A DNA stretch of 64,000 nucleotides from an uncultured Muribaculaceae bacterium (GCA_944320595.1 CALUIB010000001.1:1-64000); one strand, 5' to 3'. Shown: positions 1 through 8,822, numbered from the stretch's first letter. Numbers and translations are program-made. The notes: generated by a model not told the origin, from the sequence alone.

Positions 1-39
1 GGCCGATACGCACGAAGCCATGATGCATATCGCTGCCAT
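1..39 (-). CDS. start of an off-window gene (partial, 13 codons)
   Basis: Read on the minus strand, an ATG at 39 opens a frame that runs off the left edge. It gives 13 residues, MAAICIMASCVSA, which look like the start of an exported or lipoprotein signal sequence. A well-formed promoter lies about 50 bp upstream at 97-130, which is the main reason to believe the start. Too little is present to name a product. Confidence 0.4.
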   Translation of the reverse strand, partial: MAAICIMASCVSA

Positions 40-96
40 AAAATTATTTTTGAATAAAATTTAAACAGTTTCTTAATTCTTAACAAGTTGCGACTA

Positions 97-130
97 CAAA
101 TATAACCTTTTAATTCCACAAAAACAAAAG
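97..130 (-). promoter_or_regulatory. Bacteroidota-type promoter for the left-edge gene
   Basis: The minus strand reads TATATTTG at 104-97 (fits TAnnTTTG) and CTTTTG at 130-125, with a 20-bp gap. The expected start of transcription is near 90, giving a leader of about 50 nt before the ATG at 39. The -33 element overlaps the U-rich tail of the terminator at 125-186. Confidence 0.6.
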
Positions 131-186
131 CAAGAAATCCATTTTATAACGGAAAATATTTTCCATCAATAAAATGGATTTCTTGC
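125..186 (-). terminator. terminator of the lgt/M3 peptidase transcript
   Basis: A perfect 18-bp inverted repeat (130-147 and 169-186) encloses a 21-nt loop that contains its own palindrome, GGAAAATATTTTCC (151-164). On the minus strand the stem is followed by TTTTGTTTTTG. It lies about 55 bp after the M3 peptidase stop and is the only strong stem there. Confidence 0.75.
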
Positions 187-241
187 TGATGATTAAAAAA
201 AATAATGCCCTTAAACGAAAAATTATATTTTATAAAATCAT

Positions 242-2365
242 TTATTTCAGTCCACGATTCTCAAGCAGAGCATCGACTGTGGGTGCTTGACCGCGGAAAC
301 GCTCGAACAGTATCATCGGGTCTTCACTACCGCCGGGTTCAAGAATGTTTTGCCTGTACGATTTGGCAGTTGCCGGGTCGAAAATACCATGCTGACGGAA
401 CATTTCAAATGCATCAGCCTCAAGCACCTCGGCCCACAAGTATGTGTAATAACCTGCCGCATAACCGTCGCTGCCGAAGATGTGGTTGAAATAGGTGCTG
501 CGGTATCGGAACTGTATCTCGCGCGGCAAACCTATGCGGCGGGCCACCGACTGCTCGAATTTCATCACGTCGATGTCGCCGTTGCAATAGTTGACCTTGT
601 GCCATTCTAAGTCGAGCAAGGCTGCACCCACGAGTTCCACAGTCATGAAACCCTGGTTGAACTTGCCCGTTTCGTCGATTTTGGCGATGAGATTGTCGGG
701 AATTGGCTCGCCTGTTTTGTAGTGGAACGCATATTCTTTCAGAAATTCGGGAGCCATGGCCCAGTGTTCGTCGATTTGTGAGGCAAGTTCCACAAAGTCG
801 CGGTCAACATTGGTACCAGCCTGTCCGCGGAACGAAGCCTTGGTGAGCATACCCTGCAAGGCGTGTCCGAACTCGTGGAACACGGTCTTTACCTCGTCGA
901 TGGTAAGCAACGACGGGGTGTCCTTGGTGGGAGCCGTGAGGCTGGCCACATTAAAGATTATAGGCCGCTCGCTCACGCCGCCATAGTTATACTCGCCCTT
1001 GAATTCGCTCATCCATGCGCCTTGCCTTTTCGAGGCACGCGGCAGGTAGTCGGTCATGAACACTGCAAGGTGCGAGTCGTCGGCATCCTTCACGTCATAA
1101 ACCTTTACTTCGGGGTTATACTTCGGAGCTTTCTTCATCTCGGTGAAAGTGATGCCATAGAGCTTGTTGGCCATCAAGAATACGCCTTTTACCACGTTGT
1201 CGAGGCTGAAGTATGGGCGCACTTCATCTTCGCTGAAGTTGAATTTCTCTTTTTTCACCTTCTCGGCATAGTAATAGTAATCCCACGGTTCTATGGTGAT
1301 GCTGTCGCCATGAGCGTCGGCATAGGCCTGCATATCGGCAACCTCCTCCTTGGCCTTGGCCACGGCTGGAGTCCAAATTTGGTAAAGCAGTTTTTCGGCG
1401 TTTTCCACTGTCTTTGCCATCACATTGTCTATTTGATAGTCGGCAAATGTGTCGAAACCAAGCAGGTTGGCCTTGCGAGTACGCAATTTTATAATTTTGT
1501 TGATGATTGCGAAGTTGTTATACTCGTTGTCGTTCATCGCAAGATGGGTATAAGCCTCATACATCTTGCGGCGCAATTCGCGGTTGTCGGCGTATGTGAG
1601 TACCGGCAGGCGCACAGCCCCGTGCACTGTGAACACCCACTTCCCAGCCATGCCATCTTTTGCGGCAAGTTCGGCAGCCTGTGCTATGGTATTAGCTGGC
1701 AGCCCCGACAGTTCGGCCTCGTTGTCGATGACGATTTTGATAGCATTTGTTTCCTTCAGCACGTTGGAGCTGAAGTCGAGGAACAGGTTGGATATTTCCT
1801 GATTTATGGCTTTCAGTGAATCCTTGTCGGCTGCGGAAAGCAATGCACCGCCACGCACAAAGTCCTTGTAATAATGTTCGAGCAAGCGAGTTTGTGCCAC
1901 ATCAAGGTTGAACTCCTTGCGGCGGTCATACACTTGCTTTACTCGTTGGAACAGAGCCTCGTTCATGCTGATTTCGTCGCTTGCCGACGAAATCATGGGC
2001 ATGGCCTTGGCAGCAATAGCCTCAAACTCGGGTGTGTTGTCCGACTCGGTGAGCGCAAACAATACGTAGCATACCCGGTTGAGGGTCTGTCCCGAATTGT
2101 CGAGTGCAAGAATAGTATTGTCGAAGTCGGGCACTGCACGGTTTCTTACTATTGCATTTATTTCCTGCTTTTGCTCGGCTATGCCGGCCTCGATGGCAGG
2201 CAGATAGTCGTCGTAGGTGATTTTGTCGAAGGGAGGAATTTCATACTGGTTAGTGTATGGCTCCAAGAAAGGGTTCTTACTCGATTTTTCCATTTTTTTC
2301 GCGTATGCCGCCGGCAAAGCCGCAAGCAGCATCATAATTAACGATAAAATAGTGATTTTCTTCAT
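242..2365 (-). CDS. M3 family metallopeptidase (peptidyl-dipeptidase Dcp/oligopeptidase type)
   Basis: A zinc peptidase of the thimet oligopeptidase/Dcp family that trims short peptides. The catalytic HEFGH helix lies near residue 495 in TVFHEFGHALQGM, and the length of about 707 residues is normal for Dcp. The start at 2365 is preferred over an ATG 10 codons upstream because it opens directly into a signal peptide, KKITILSLIMMLLAALPA ending AYA, so the enzyme is probably periplasmic. It is the last gene of an apparent operon with lgt and the thioredoxin-like lipoprotein, and a strong terminator follows. Dcp or a related oligopeptidase cannot be told apart by eye. Confidence 0.92.
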   Translation of the reverse strand: MKKITILSLIMMLLAALPAAYAKKMEKSSKNPFLEPYTNQYEIPPFDKITYDDYLPAIEAGIAEQKQEINAIVRNRAVPDFDNTILALDNSGQTLNRVCYVLFALTESDNTPEFEAIAAKAMPMISSASDEISMNEALFQRVKQVYDRRKEFNLDVAQTRLLEHYYKDFVRGGALLSAADKDSLKAINQEISNLFLDFSSNVLKETNAIKIVIDNEAELSGLPANTIAQAAELAAKDGMAGKWVFTVHGAVRLPVLTYADNRELRRKMYEAYTHLAMNDNEYNNFAIINKIIKLRTRKANLLGFDTFADYQIDNVMAKTVENAEKLLYQIWTPAVAKAKEEVADMQAYADAHGDSITIEPWDYYYYAEKVKKEKFNFSEDEVRPYFSLDNVVKGVFLMANKLYGITFTEMKKAPKYNPEVKVYDVKDADDSHLAVFMTDYLPRASKRQGAWMSEFKGEYNYGGVSERPIIFNVASLTAPTKDTPSLLTIDEVKTVFHEFGHALQGMLTKASFRGQAGTNVDRDFVELASQIDEHWAMAPEFLKEYAFHYKTGEPIPDNLIAKIDETGKFNQGFMTVELVGAALLDLEWHKVNYCNGDIDVMKFEQSVARRIGLPREIQFRYRSTYFNHIFGSDGYAAGYYTYLWAEVLEADAFEMFRQHGIFDPATAKSYRQNILEPGGSEDPMILFERFRGQAPTVDALLENRGLK

Positions 2366-2410
2366 TATCTTGTTGTTGTCTTTTTGTTGTTTCATGTTTT
2401 CAGTGCGTCA

Positions 2411-3514
2411 TTACATATACCGCGCCACTATGCCTGCAAGCTGTGAGGGGTCGCTCACACGCTCCACGATTTCCCCGTTGCGGTCGATGACGTATGTGAG
2501 CGGCAGCTGCGTCACGTTATATTTAGCCAAGTTGGCCGACTGCACCCCGGCAGGGTCATACACCGTTATCCAAGGCAGGTTCACGGCCGATTGCCTCCAC
2601 TGGAACTCGTCGCCGTCAAAGCTCAACTGGAATATTTCAAGTCCGCGTCCCTTGTTCTTGCTGTAAACGTCGGCGAGTATGGCATTATACGATGGAGAAA
2701 ATTCTGCCGTATAAACCGTGAAGCTAAGCAATATCACTTTCTTCTCCCGGGCAAGGGCTGCAAGCGAATGTTCCACTCCGTCGTTGTCTTGCAGCGTGAT
2801 GTCGAGCAGCGAAGTCTCGTCGAGCTGCAAGGTGTCGCTTACCGTTGCATTGGGGTTGTGGTACATGCGCCCATTGCGCAGCACGTTCACAAGGTAGGCA
2901 GTACGAGGGTCGTTGGGGCGGAAAGTGTAGTACCCATTGGCTACGGCACCTATTATACGCAAGTCTTCCTTCACAAGTGGGTCGAAAAGCGGGTCGCTGC
3001 CTATATACTTGTTTATTATGTAGTAAGAGATTATGCCCGACGGATTGGCAAGGATAGTGTCAACCAGCTCCTTTTTCCATGCCGCAACAGCCTTGGTGCG
3101 AGGTTCGCCCTTCATCGCGCCTATCTCTATTGCGCGCTTGTCGATGTTCATCATGCTCACCGCATCGTGGCTGCCGCTCACTGTAAATTCGGTGGCGAAG
3201 TTCTTCACGCCGGTGTTTATGGTTATTTGGTCGAGGCTGTCAATGGGGAAATAAATCGCATTGCGCCCGTAACGAAGTCGGTAAACCTCGGGATTGGTCG
3301 GTGCTGGTATGTTCACTGAAAACTCTCCGTTGCCTGTGGTTGCTACAGAGTCGGCAATCAGCCACCGACCGTTCGATGACAATTCCACCACCATCTTCAC
3401 GGTGTCGCTGCCACCTTCAACCACTCCGCCTACGCGGAACTCATTGTCCCCGCCGCACGATGCGGCCATGAGCGATGCAGCCATGGCTGCAACAAGGATA
3501 TGTCTGTTATTCAT
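2411..3514 (-). CDS. thioredoxin-fold lipoprotein (DUF4369/TlpA-like) without a CxxC motif
   Basis: The product of about 367 residues starts with a lipoprotein signal (MNNRHILVAAMAASLMAASC; lipidated Cys at residue 20). It has an N-terminal DUF4369-type beta domain (about residues 25-130), a helical middle and a C-terminal AhpC/TSA-like thioredoxin fold. The usual WCxxC is absent: the strand after VILLSF reads TVYTAEFSPSYNA, with no cysteine. The cis-proline region (QLPLTYVID) is kept. Bacteroidota have many redox-active relatives that act on periplasmic disulfides, but this one cannot do dithiol chemistry. The start at 3514 is chosen for the signal peptide; an upstream start at 3574 would overlap lgt. 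Confidence 0.85.
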   Translation of the reverse strand: MNNRHILVAAMAASLMAASCGGDNEFRVGGVVEGGSDTVKMVVELSSNGRWLIADSVATTGNGEFSVNIPAPTNPEVYRLRYGRNAIYFPIDSLDQITINTGVKNFATEFTVSGSHDAVSMMNIDKRAIEIGAMKGEPRTKAVAAWKKELVDTILANPSGIISYYIINKYIGSDPLFDPLVKEDLRIIGAVANGYYTFRPNDPRTAYLVNVLRNGRMYHNPNATVSDTLQLDETSLLDITLQDNDGVEHSLAALAREKKVILLSFTVYTAEFSPSYNAILADVYSKNKGRGLEIFQLSFDGDEFQWRQSAVNLPWITVYDPAGVQSANLAKYNVTQLPLTYVIDRNGEIVERVSDPSQLAGIVARYM

Positions 3515-3533
3515 TCTGCTGTATTTATGATTT

Positions 3534-4424
3534 TTACTTTTTATTCCGTTGTTTTTGTGCAGGCTCGTCGGCAAAGCGGTTGGGGAAGTCTATCTCCACT
3601 GGCTTGCGGCGCATGGCATATATTATAAGCCCCACACCTATGATAATGAACGGCACACTGAGTAGCTGCCCCATGTTCATGCCGCAACTTGCAATGAGGT
3701 CGTATTCCCAAGGTTCCTGCACATTCTTCAGATACTCGATGAAGAACCGTGCCACAAACAGCCACGTGAAAAAGATGCCAAAAAGCAAGCCAGGCCGCCG
3801 CTCGGCATCGCGTTTCCAATAAAGCCACATAAGCAGCCCGAACAATGCCAGATAGGCCAACGCCTCGTAAATCTGCGTGGGGTGCGACGGCTCGCTGAAG
3901 ACGGGTTGCGCACCGGCCATCCACGAATTAAGGTTTTCCACAAAACGGAAAGCCCACGGCAAGTCGGTGGGGCCGCCATATATCTCATGATTCATCAAGT
4001 TGCCAAGCCTAATCAACGCGCCCACTAGCGGAATGGGGATAACCAAACGGTCGAACGTCCACAACGGACTGCGGTGCGTGACATATCGCGAATACACCAG
4101 TATGGCTATCATTATGCCTATCGTTCCGCCATGGCTCGCCAGCCCGCCTTCCCATATTTTGATAATGTCCCCAGGGTGCTGCGAATAGTAATCCCAGTCG
4201 TAGAAAAACACATGGCCGAGCCTTGCGCCTATTATAGTGCCAAGTACCACATATATAAGCAATGCGCCTATCCACTTTTCGGGCACACCTTCGTGCTTGA
4301 AGATTCGGTACATTATCTCATATCCTATCCAGAAACCTATCGCAAAAGCCAATCCATACCATCTGATGGTGACAAAGCTGTCGATGAAATTGGGATTAGC
4401 CGTCCACGTGATAAAATCAAGCAT
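3534..4424 (-). CDS. lgt: prolipoprotein diacylglyceryl transferase
   Basis: Lgt moves diacylglycerol from phosphatidylglycerol to the lipobox cysteine of prelipoproteins, the first step of lipoprotein maturation in the inner membrane. Recognisable motifs include GGLASHGG, the signature IRLGNLMNHEIYG and the C-terminal HPTQIYEAL. At least six hydrophobic segments are visible. The start MLDFITW at 4424 is preferred to an in-frame ATG at 4469 because Lgt proteins begin at this point. A CAAATTTA box at 4500-4507 (TAAATTTG on the minus strand) is a possible promoter. It is first in the run that continues into the thioredoxin-like lipoprotein 19 bp downstream. Confidence 0.96.
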   Translation of the reverse strand: MLDFITWTANPNFIDSFVTIRWYGLAFAIGFWIGYEIMYRIFKHEGVPEKWIGALLIYVVLGTIIGARLGHVFFYDWDYYSQHPGDIIKIWEGGLASHGGTIGIMIAILVYSRYVTHRSPLWTFDRLVIPIPLVGALIRLGNLMNHEIYGGPTDLPWAFRFVENLNSWMAGAQPVFSEPSHPTQIYEALAYLALFGLLMWLYWKRDAERRPGLLFGIFFTWLFVARFFIEYLKNVQEPWEYDLIASCGMNMGQLLSVPFIIIGVGLIIYAMRRKPVEIDFPNRFADEPAQKQRNKK

Positions 4425-4655
4425 AATTTTTATTTGTGACGTTAATATAAAGCATTGTATGGCGCACAAAAAAGCATTCGCGACACACTTTGGCGGCTAC
4501 AAATTTAGCTAAAATCCATATAATCGCCGCAGAAAACCACTGCAAAAAACATCATGCTGCCATAACATAGTTTCAATTAGACAGCGAATGTTGTATGCAT
4601 CGTATAATTTGCTTGTTTTTACGGATAGAAAGCATGATTAAAAAACAATTGCAAC

Positions 4656-4945
4656 TGGGTGAAGACAATAAGGCTGATATACCCGCAGTGGCAAGGCGGT
4701 GTCATTGCCGACTGGATTCCCGAAATAAGTGACCACGAAGTGTAGGCGCGAGGATACCACCTTGGCACACAACTGTTCGACTCCCTCGCATCGAGCAGTG
4801 GGCAACATGTGTTTACTGTGCCGGTAAGCACTGATATAGCAAACACATTACGACTAACGGCATTACCGACCGAGAAGCAATCTTGACACAAACCCGTGCG
4901 GCACTCGACATACTCGACGCGGAACGCCACGACCGCATCGTTACG
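4656..4945 (+). pseudogene. decayed N-terminal part of an arginase-family protein
   Basis: One plus-strand frame reads KTIRLIYPQWQGGVIADWIP, then a TAG stop at 4743-4745, then ARGYHLGTQLFDSLAS and HVFTVPVSTDIA. After a frame change near 4850 it continues TNGITDREAILTQTRAALDIL and DRIVT at 4945. This looks like the first 90 or so residues of the arginase-family proteins common in Bacteroides, ending just before the metal-binding core. No usable start codon is in frame. With one stop, one frameshift and a lost C-terminus, it is a relic. Recognition is from memory of the family, not from a search. Confidence 0.62.
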
Positions 4946-5029
4946 TTTTTTAAAATAATCTTGAGCAAAATTTAAACGGGTTCCATATCTTTTTGCAAAG
5001 TTTTTTTCCATGTTTAGGCTCAGAATGTT

Positions 5030-5037
5030 TAACTTTG
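5030..5037 (+). promoter_or_regulatory. -7 box upstream of the coiled-coil protein gene
   Basis: TAACTTTG fits the Bacteroidota -7 consensus and sits 30 bp before the ATG at 5068. I see no convincing TTG 19-21 bp further upstream, so only half of the promoter is supported. Confidence 0.4.
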
Positions 5038-5067
5038 CACCTTGAAAAAAATTACAATAGGATTGAT

Positions 5068-5964
5068 ATGGCTCCTTCACAAAAGAAAGCATTGATTATA
5101 GTGGGCGCATTGGTGGCTGTGGCCGTGGTGTCGTTCTTCGTATATTACACACAAAAGCAGATAGCCGATGCACAGGCTGCCAACGAGCAGCTTATGTTGC
5201 AGAATGAACAGCTGCAACTGAAACAGGAATATGAGAACTTGAGCGCCGAATTCCAGAATTATGAGAGCCAGACGCGGTTTCTCAATAACGACTCGTTGCT
5301 CATAAAATATGGTGAGGCGAAAGACAAGGTAGAAAAATTGCTTACCGAACTGCGCACTCAGCGCATAACGAGCAACAAGCGCATCAAGGAGTTGCAGGGC
5401 GAGATTGAAACCTTGCGCGGCATCATGCGGCATTATGTGCAGGTGATTGACTCGCTGGGACGAGAGAATGCCGGACTGAAAGCCGAGAATGAAAAAATAC
5501 GCTCGCAAAATCGCCAGCTGACCTCGCAAGTGAGCCGTGCCACAAAGGAAAATGAAGACTTGTCGAAACGCATGACGCTTGCCGAGAAACTGAACGTATC
5601 GGGGGTTACGCTCACGGCACTGAAAAGCAACGGCAAGAACGAAAAGAGGATAACCAAGGCAAAACAGTTGATGGTGATGTTTACAATCCCGCAAAATAAT
5701 TCCACGCCAGTGGGAGAGAAGACCATATATATGCGCATTACCAGCCCCGAAGGTTACCTGTTGGGCGAAAACGGTACTTTCCCGTTTGAGGGCGGCAATG
5801 TAGCATATACCGAGCGCAAGACATTTGAATATGCTGGTCAGGAAATCCCCGACATGGCCATTTACTGGAACGTAAATACCACGCTCAATGCCGGTACATA
5901 CACCGTGGAACTGTTCCTTGATGACTATCGCTTGGCATCGCGCGAATTTACATTTGAAAAGTAG
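5068..5964 (+). CDS. membrane-anchored coiled-coil protein of unknown function
   Basis: The product has 298 residues. A short N-terminus (MAPSQKK) is followed by one membrane helix (ALIIVGALVAVAVVSFFVYY). A long Gln/Glu/Lys-rich coiled coil covers about residues 30-185, and a C-terminal beta-rich domain follows with motifs such as YMRITSPEGYLLG and GTYTVELFLDDYRLASREF. The layout suggests a rod holding a small sandwich domain in the periplasm. The start at 5068 is chosen because the frame upstream (to 4993) crosses the promoter box and has no gene-like sequence. It stands alone, with the arginase relic on one side and a pRiA4b-like gene on the other. I do not recognise a function. Confidence 0.85.
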   Translation: MAPSQKKALIIVGALVAVAVVSFFVYYTQKQIADAQAANEQLMLQNEQLQLKQEYENLSAEFQNYESQTRFLNNDSLLIKYGEAKDKVEKLLTELRTQRITSNKRIKELQGEIETLRGIMRHYVQVIDSLGRENAGLKAENEKIRSQNRQLTSQVSRATKENEDLSKRMTLAEKLNVSGVTLTALKSNGKNEKRITKAKQLMVMFTIPQNNSTPVGEKTIYMRITSPEGYLLGENGTFPFEGGNVAYTERKTFEYAGQEIPDMAIYWNVNTTLNAGTYTVELFLDDYRLASREFTFEK

Positions 5965-6077
5965 AGCGAAAAAAATGTGCGCCGAAGTGTTGCGAGTGAA
6001 AAAATATTACTAATTTCGCAACGTCAAAACTGCATTAAGGAAATACTTACTTATATAAAACATACTGTTCAAAAGAG

Positions 6078-6641
6078 ATGATTTATAAATTTCGTATAGT
6101 ATCGGATGAAGTTGACAACTTCAAGCGCGAAATCGCCATAGATGCCGACGATACATTTTTGCGCTTGCGCAATGCCATTCTCGACTCGGTGGGCTACACC
6201 AAGGACCAGATGGATTCGTTCTTTATTTGCGACGAAGATTGGAGCAAGGAAAAAGAAATCACGTTGGTGGAAATGGATTCCGACTCCGACCAAGATATAT
6301 GGCTGATGGAAGATACCCAGCTGAATGAACTCATCGAGGATGAAGGGCAAAAGCTGATTTATGTATTTGACTACATGACCGACAGGTGCTTTTTCATGGA
6401 AATGAAGGAGTGCGTTCCCGGCAAGAACCTCAAGGATCCCTTGTGCCAGCGCAAGGAAGGAAAGGCTCCTGCGCAATTCATCGACATCGACGAGGTTAAC
6501 AGCAAGGCTGCTGCGGCAAAGGCTGCCGCCATGGGCGACTTGACACTCGATGACATTGACGAGGACTTCTACGGTGAAGACGGCTTTAACGAGGACGAGC
6601 TGGGCGACCTCGCCGACTACGACGACGAAGAGTTGCGTTGA
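6078..6641 (+). CDS. plasmid pRiA4b ORF-3-like domain protein with acidic tail
   Basis: 187 residues. Residues 1 to about 125 look like the PRiA4_ORF3 fold: MIYKFRIVSDEVDNFKREI, then TFLRLRNAILDSVGY and FFICDEDWSKEKEITL, and LIYVFDYMTDRCFFMEM. A Lys/Ala segment and a very acidic tail (many Asp/Glu from about residue 150) follow. The role of this domain family is unknown; in Bacteroidales it is a common stand-alone chromosomal protein. The AT-rich leader includes a TAATTTCG box near 6012-6019 that could be a -7 element, and a good terminator follows at 6726-6767. Confidence 0.8.
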   Translation: MIYKFRIVSDEVDNFKREIAIDADDTFLRLRNAILDSVGYTKDQMDSFFICDEDWSKEKEITLVEMDSDSDQDIWLMEDTQLNELIEDEGQKLIYVFDYMTDRCFFMEMKECVPGKNLKDPLCQRKEGKAPAQFIDIDEVNSKAAAAKAAAMGDLTLDDIDEDFYGEDGFNEDELGDLADYDDEELR

Positions 6642-6725
6642 CCGCGCAGCTGTCCGCGGGCGTAGGCGGAAAGTTCTAAACACAGACACACTGGTTATTC
6701 AATAATAAATACATTAAGTTTTTTA

Positions 6726-6767
6726 AGGGTTGCAGACCTTGTGAAAAGTTAGCAACCCTATTTTTTT
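6726..6767 (+). terminator. Rho-independent terminator after the pRiA4b-like gene
   Basis: AGGGTTGC (6726-6733) pairs with GCAACCCT (6752-6759), and the stem is followed by a run of seven T. A second small stem, GCCTGC/GCAGGC at 6776-6796, lies next to it on the side of the AraC gene. Confidence 0.75.
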
Positions 6768-6855
6768 GTATTTAGGCCTGCTTAAATTTTGCAGGCTCTA
6801 AAATTATATCAAGAAGTTAAAGGGAAGTTTAAATAGGTGCTTATTCCATTCTTGC

Positions 6856-7767
6856 TTATGCTGTGGCCGACTGCTTGCGGTATTCGGTGGGGGTGACGCC
6901 CGTGTTTTTCTTGAAGATGCGGTTGAAGTGCTGCGAGTATTGGAAACCGAGGTCGTAGGCTATTTCGCTTACCGTTTTTTCGGTGCCGAGTATCATTTCC
7001 TTTGATATGTCGATAATCTTGTTTTGGATATATTCCTGGGCCGTTTTCCCTGTTTCCTTCTTTATCAAGTCTCCGAAGTAGTTGGGCGACAGGCACACTT
7101 TGTCGGCGAAGTACCTTACTGTGGGCAGACCCTCTTCTTGCGACGTTCCGCTTGCAAAATACTCGTCGAGTAGAGCCTCGAAACGTGTCAGTACGTCACG
7201 GTTCACTTTGGTGCGGGTTTCAAACTGGCGTTCATAGAAACGCATGCAGTAGTCGAGCAGCAACTCTATGTTGCGCACCACAAGTCGGTGGCTGTGCCTG
7301 TCGATGGGGCGGCTCAGCTCGGTGCGGATATTGTTCATGCAGTCCACGAATATCATTCGTTCCTCTTCCGACAGGTGCAGAGCCTCGGACGATTCGTAAG
7401 AGAAAAACGAGTATTGCTTTATTTCGCGGCCAAGTGATGTGCCTTTTATGAAATCGGGGTGAAACATTATGCCGAGTGCCGACGGCTTTATGTTGTCGGC
7501 CATTTCCACTTCGGCAATCTGCCCCGGGGCGAAACTCACTACTGTGCCTTCCTGATAGTCGTAGGTTTGCTTGCCATATCGTATGTCGCCGCATTTGGTG
7601 TCCTTGAGGAACATAGTGTATATGCCGTAATTCACCTTGAAGTGGTTGGGGTGGTGGGTTGCCTCCTTCAAGTCAACCACATTCACGAGTGGGTGCAGTG
7701 TCTCCAAGCCAAACAGTCGGCTATAGTCATCGATACTATCGAGTTTTATAACTTTTGGTGATTCCAT
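6856..7767 (-). CDS. AraC-family transcriptional regulator
   Basis: 303 residues. The N-terminal 170 or so form the cupin-like sensor region of the Bacteroidales AraC subgroup (TLHPLVNVVDL, YGKQTYDYQEGTVVSFAPGQ, FHPDFIKGTSLG, YSFFSYESSEALHLSEEE). The C-terminal 100 or so carry two helix-turn-helix motifs (VRYFADKVCLSPNYFGDLIK and SEIAYDLGFQYSQHFNRIFK) ending GVTPTEYRK. No effector or target is evident. The nearest genes are the M23 peptidase and the pRiA4b-like gene, and neither is an obvious target. It is a paralogue of the regulator at 44493-45404, with the same layout. Confidence 0.93.
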   Translation of the reverse strand: MESPKVIKLDSIDDYSRLFGLETLHPLVNVVDLKEATHHPNHFKVNYGIYTMFLKDTKCGDIRYGKQTYDYQEGTVVSFAPGQIAEVEMADNIKPSALGIMFHPDFIKGTSLGREIKQYSFFSYESSEALHLSEEERMIFVDCMNNIRTELSRPIDRHSHRLVVRNIELLLDYCMRFYERQFETRTKVNRDVLTRFEALLDEYFASGTSQEEGLPTVRYFADKVCLSPNYFGDLIKKETGKTAQEYIQNKIIDISKEMILGTEKTVSEIAYDLGFQYSQHFNRIFKKNTGVTPTEYRKQSATA

Positions 7768-7814
7768 ATTGCTGGGCTTTGTATAATATTTCTGTTTATT
7801 CTATTTTTTATGCG

Positions 7815-7858
7815 AAAGGTGGGGGTGCATCACGACTGATTGATGCACCCCCACCTTT
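7815..7858 (-). terminator. perfect 18-bp inverted repeat between the M23 peptidase and AraC genes
   Basis: Arms 7815-7832 and 7841-7858 are exact complements, with an 8-nt loop and a G/C-rich core (GGTGGGGGTGCATC). The position just after the M23 gene stop on the minus strand suggests its terminator, although the T-run after the stem is short. Confidence 0.65.
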
Positions 7859-7904
7859 TATGAAAGATTATTGCATTTTTGGTTGTTGCGTTATGCGCAA
7901 GTTC

Positions 7905-8822
7905 TTATCTCACACGCAAAGTGCGCCCGGCACGTATCGTCGAGTTGCGCGAGATGCCGTTAAGTGCGCATAGCTTGCTTACCGTGGTATGGTAGCGCAT
8001 GGCTATCTTGCTTAACGAGTCGCCGCGGCGTATTTTGTGGTATTGTTTGCCGCTCGACGCGTAGCTCGATGGGGCATAGTTGCGCGATCGCTTGTAAGTG
8101 CGTTTGTTGAACGTGTAAACGTCGGTGTGGGTGGTGCGGTTCTTGAAGTCGAAGATAGCGGTGGGGTTGATTGCATATCCCATGAACCGTGTCTCGAAGT
8201 GCAAGTGCGGGCCGGTGCTACGGCCGGTGTTGCCGCTCAATGCTATCGGGTCGCCTGCTTTTACATAGTCGTTGGGCTTTACAAGGAAACGCGACAGGTG
8301 GCCGTAGATGGTTTCAAGCCCGTTTTCGTGGCGCATCACCACATAGTAGCCATATCCGCGGCGTTCATACTTGGTGAGCCTGATTTTGCCGTCGAATGCT
8401 GCACGAACCGTGTCGCCTACATGCGCACGCAGGTCAATGCCCTTGTGCATGCGGCCAAAACGGCGGCGGTATCCATAATTGCTTGTGATTACGTTGCTGG
8501 TGCAAGGCATGCAATAGTCGCTCACGTCGATGTCCTGCTTGTCGGGGATTGCTATGCCCGAACCGGCGTATGCGTCAACATGCGGGCTATCCCAGCATAT
8601 CGAGAACACTTCAGATTCTGGTTCAAGATCCTCGTAGAGCTTGTTGGCAAATTCCTGCACCTCGTCAACATTGATTTGGTCGAGGATATGCGATTGCGAT
8701 GCCAGCAAGTCTTCGTGGGCTTGTGAATAATTAGATACCGATTGTAGATTTTGTGCCGATGCCGTAGTTGACAGTGCGGCAAAAGTTAAGCTTAGATAAC
8801 CAAAAATGCTTCTGAATTTCAT
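7905..8822 (-). CDS. M23 peptidase with C-terminal LysM domain
   Basis: An exported cell-wall hydrolase of about 305 residues. The signal peptide (MKFRSIFGYLSLTFAALSTTASA) fixes the start at 8822; the frame upstream is not gene-like. The M23 domain lies in the middle, with RMHKGIDLRAHVGDTVRAA and the zinc-binding GPHLHFE about 70 residues later. The C-terminus is one LysM repeat (YHKIRRGDSLSKIAMRYHTT to RAGRTLRV) for binding peptidoglycan glycan. The role is probably cross-link cleavage during growth or division. Both metal-binding motifs (HxxxD and HLHF) are present, so it should be active. ndk lies 46 bp upstream in the same direction and may be co-transcribed. Confidence 0.93.
   Translation of the reverse strand: MKFRSIFGYLSLTFAALSTTASAQNLQSVSNYSQAHEDLLASQSHILDQINVDEVQEFANKLYEDLEPESEVFSICWDSPHVDAYAGSGIAIPDKQDIDVSDYCMPCTSNVITSNYGYRRRFGRMHKGIDLRAHVGDTVRAAFDGKIRLTKYERRGYGYYVVMRHENGLETIYGHLSRFLVKPNDYVKAGDPIALSGNTGRSTGPHLHFETRFMGYAINPTAIFDFKNRTTHTDVYTFNKRTYKRSRNYAPSSYASSGKQYHKIRRGDSLSKIAMRYHTTVSKLCALNGISRNSTIRAGRTLRVR

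Noticed and set aside
863..1819. 318-codon open frame on the plus strand
   Set aside because: Lies wholly inside the M3 peptidase gene on the opposite strand; no promoter and no family pattern.
4619..5092. 157-codon minus-strand frame in the lgt gap
   Set aside because: Runs antisense to the arginase relic and into the next gene's start; its sequence is not gene-like.
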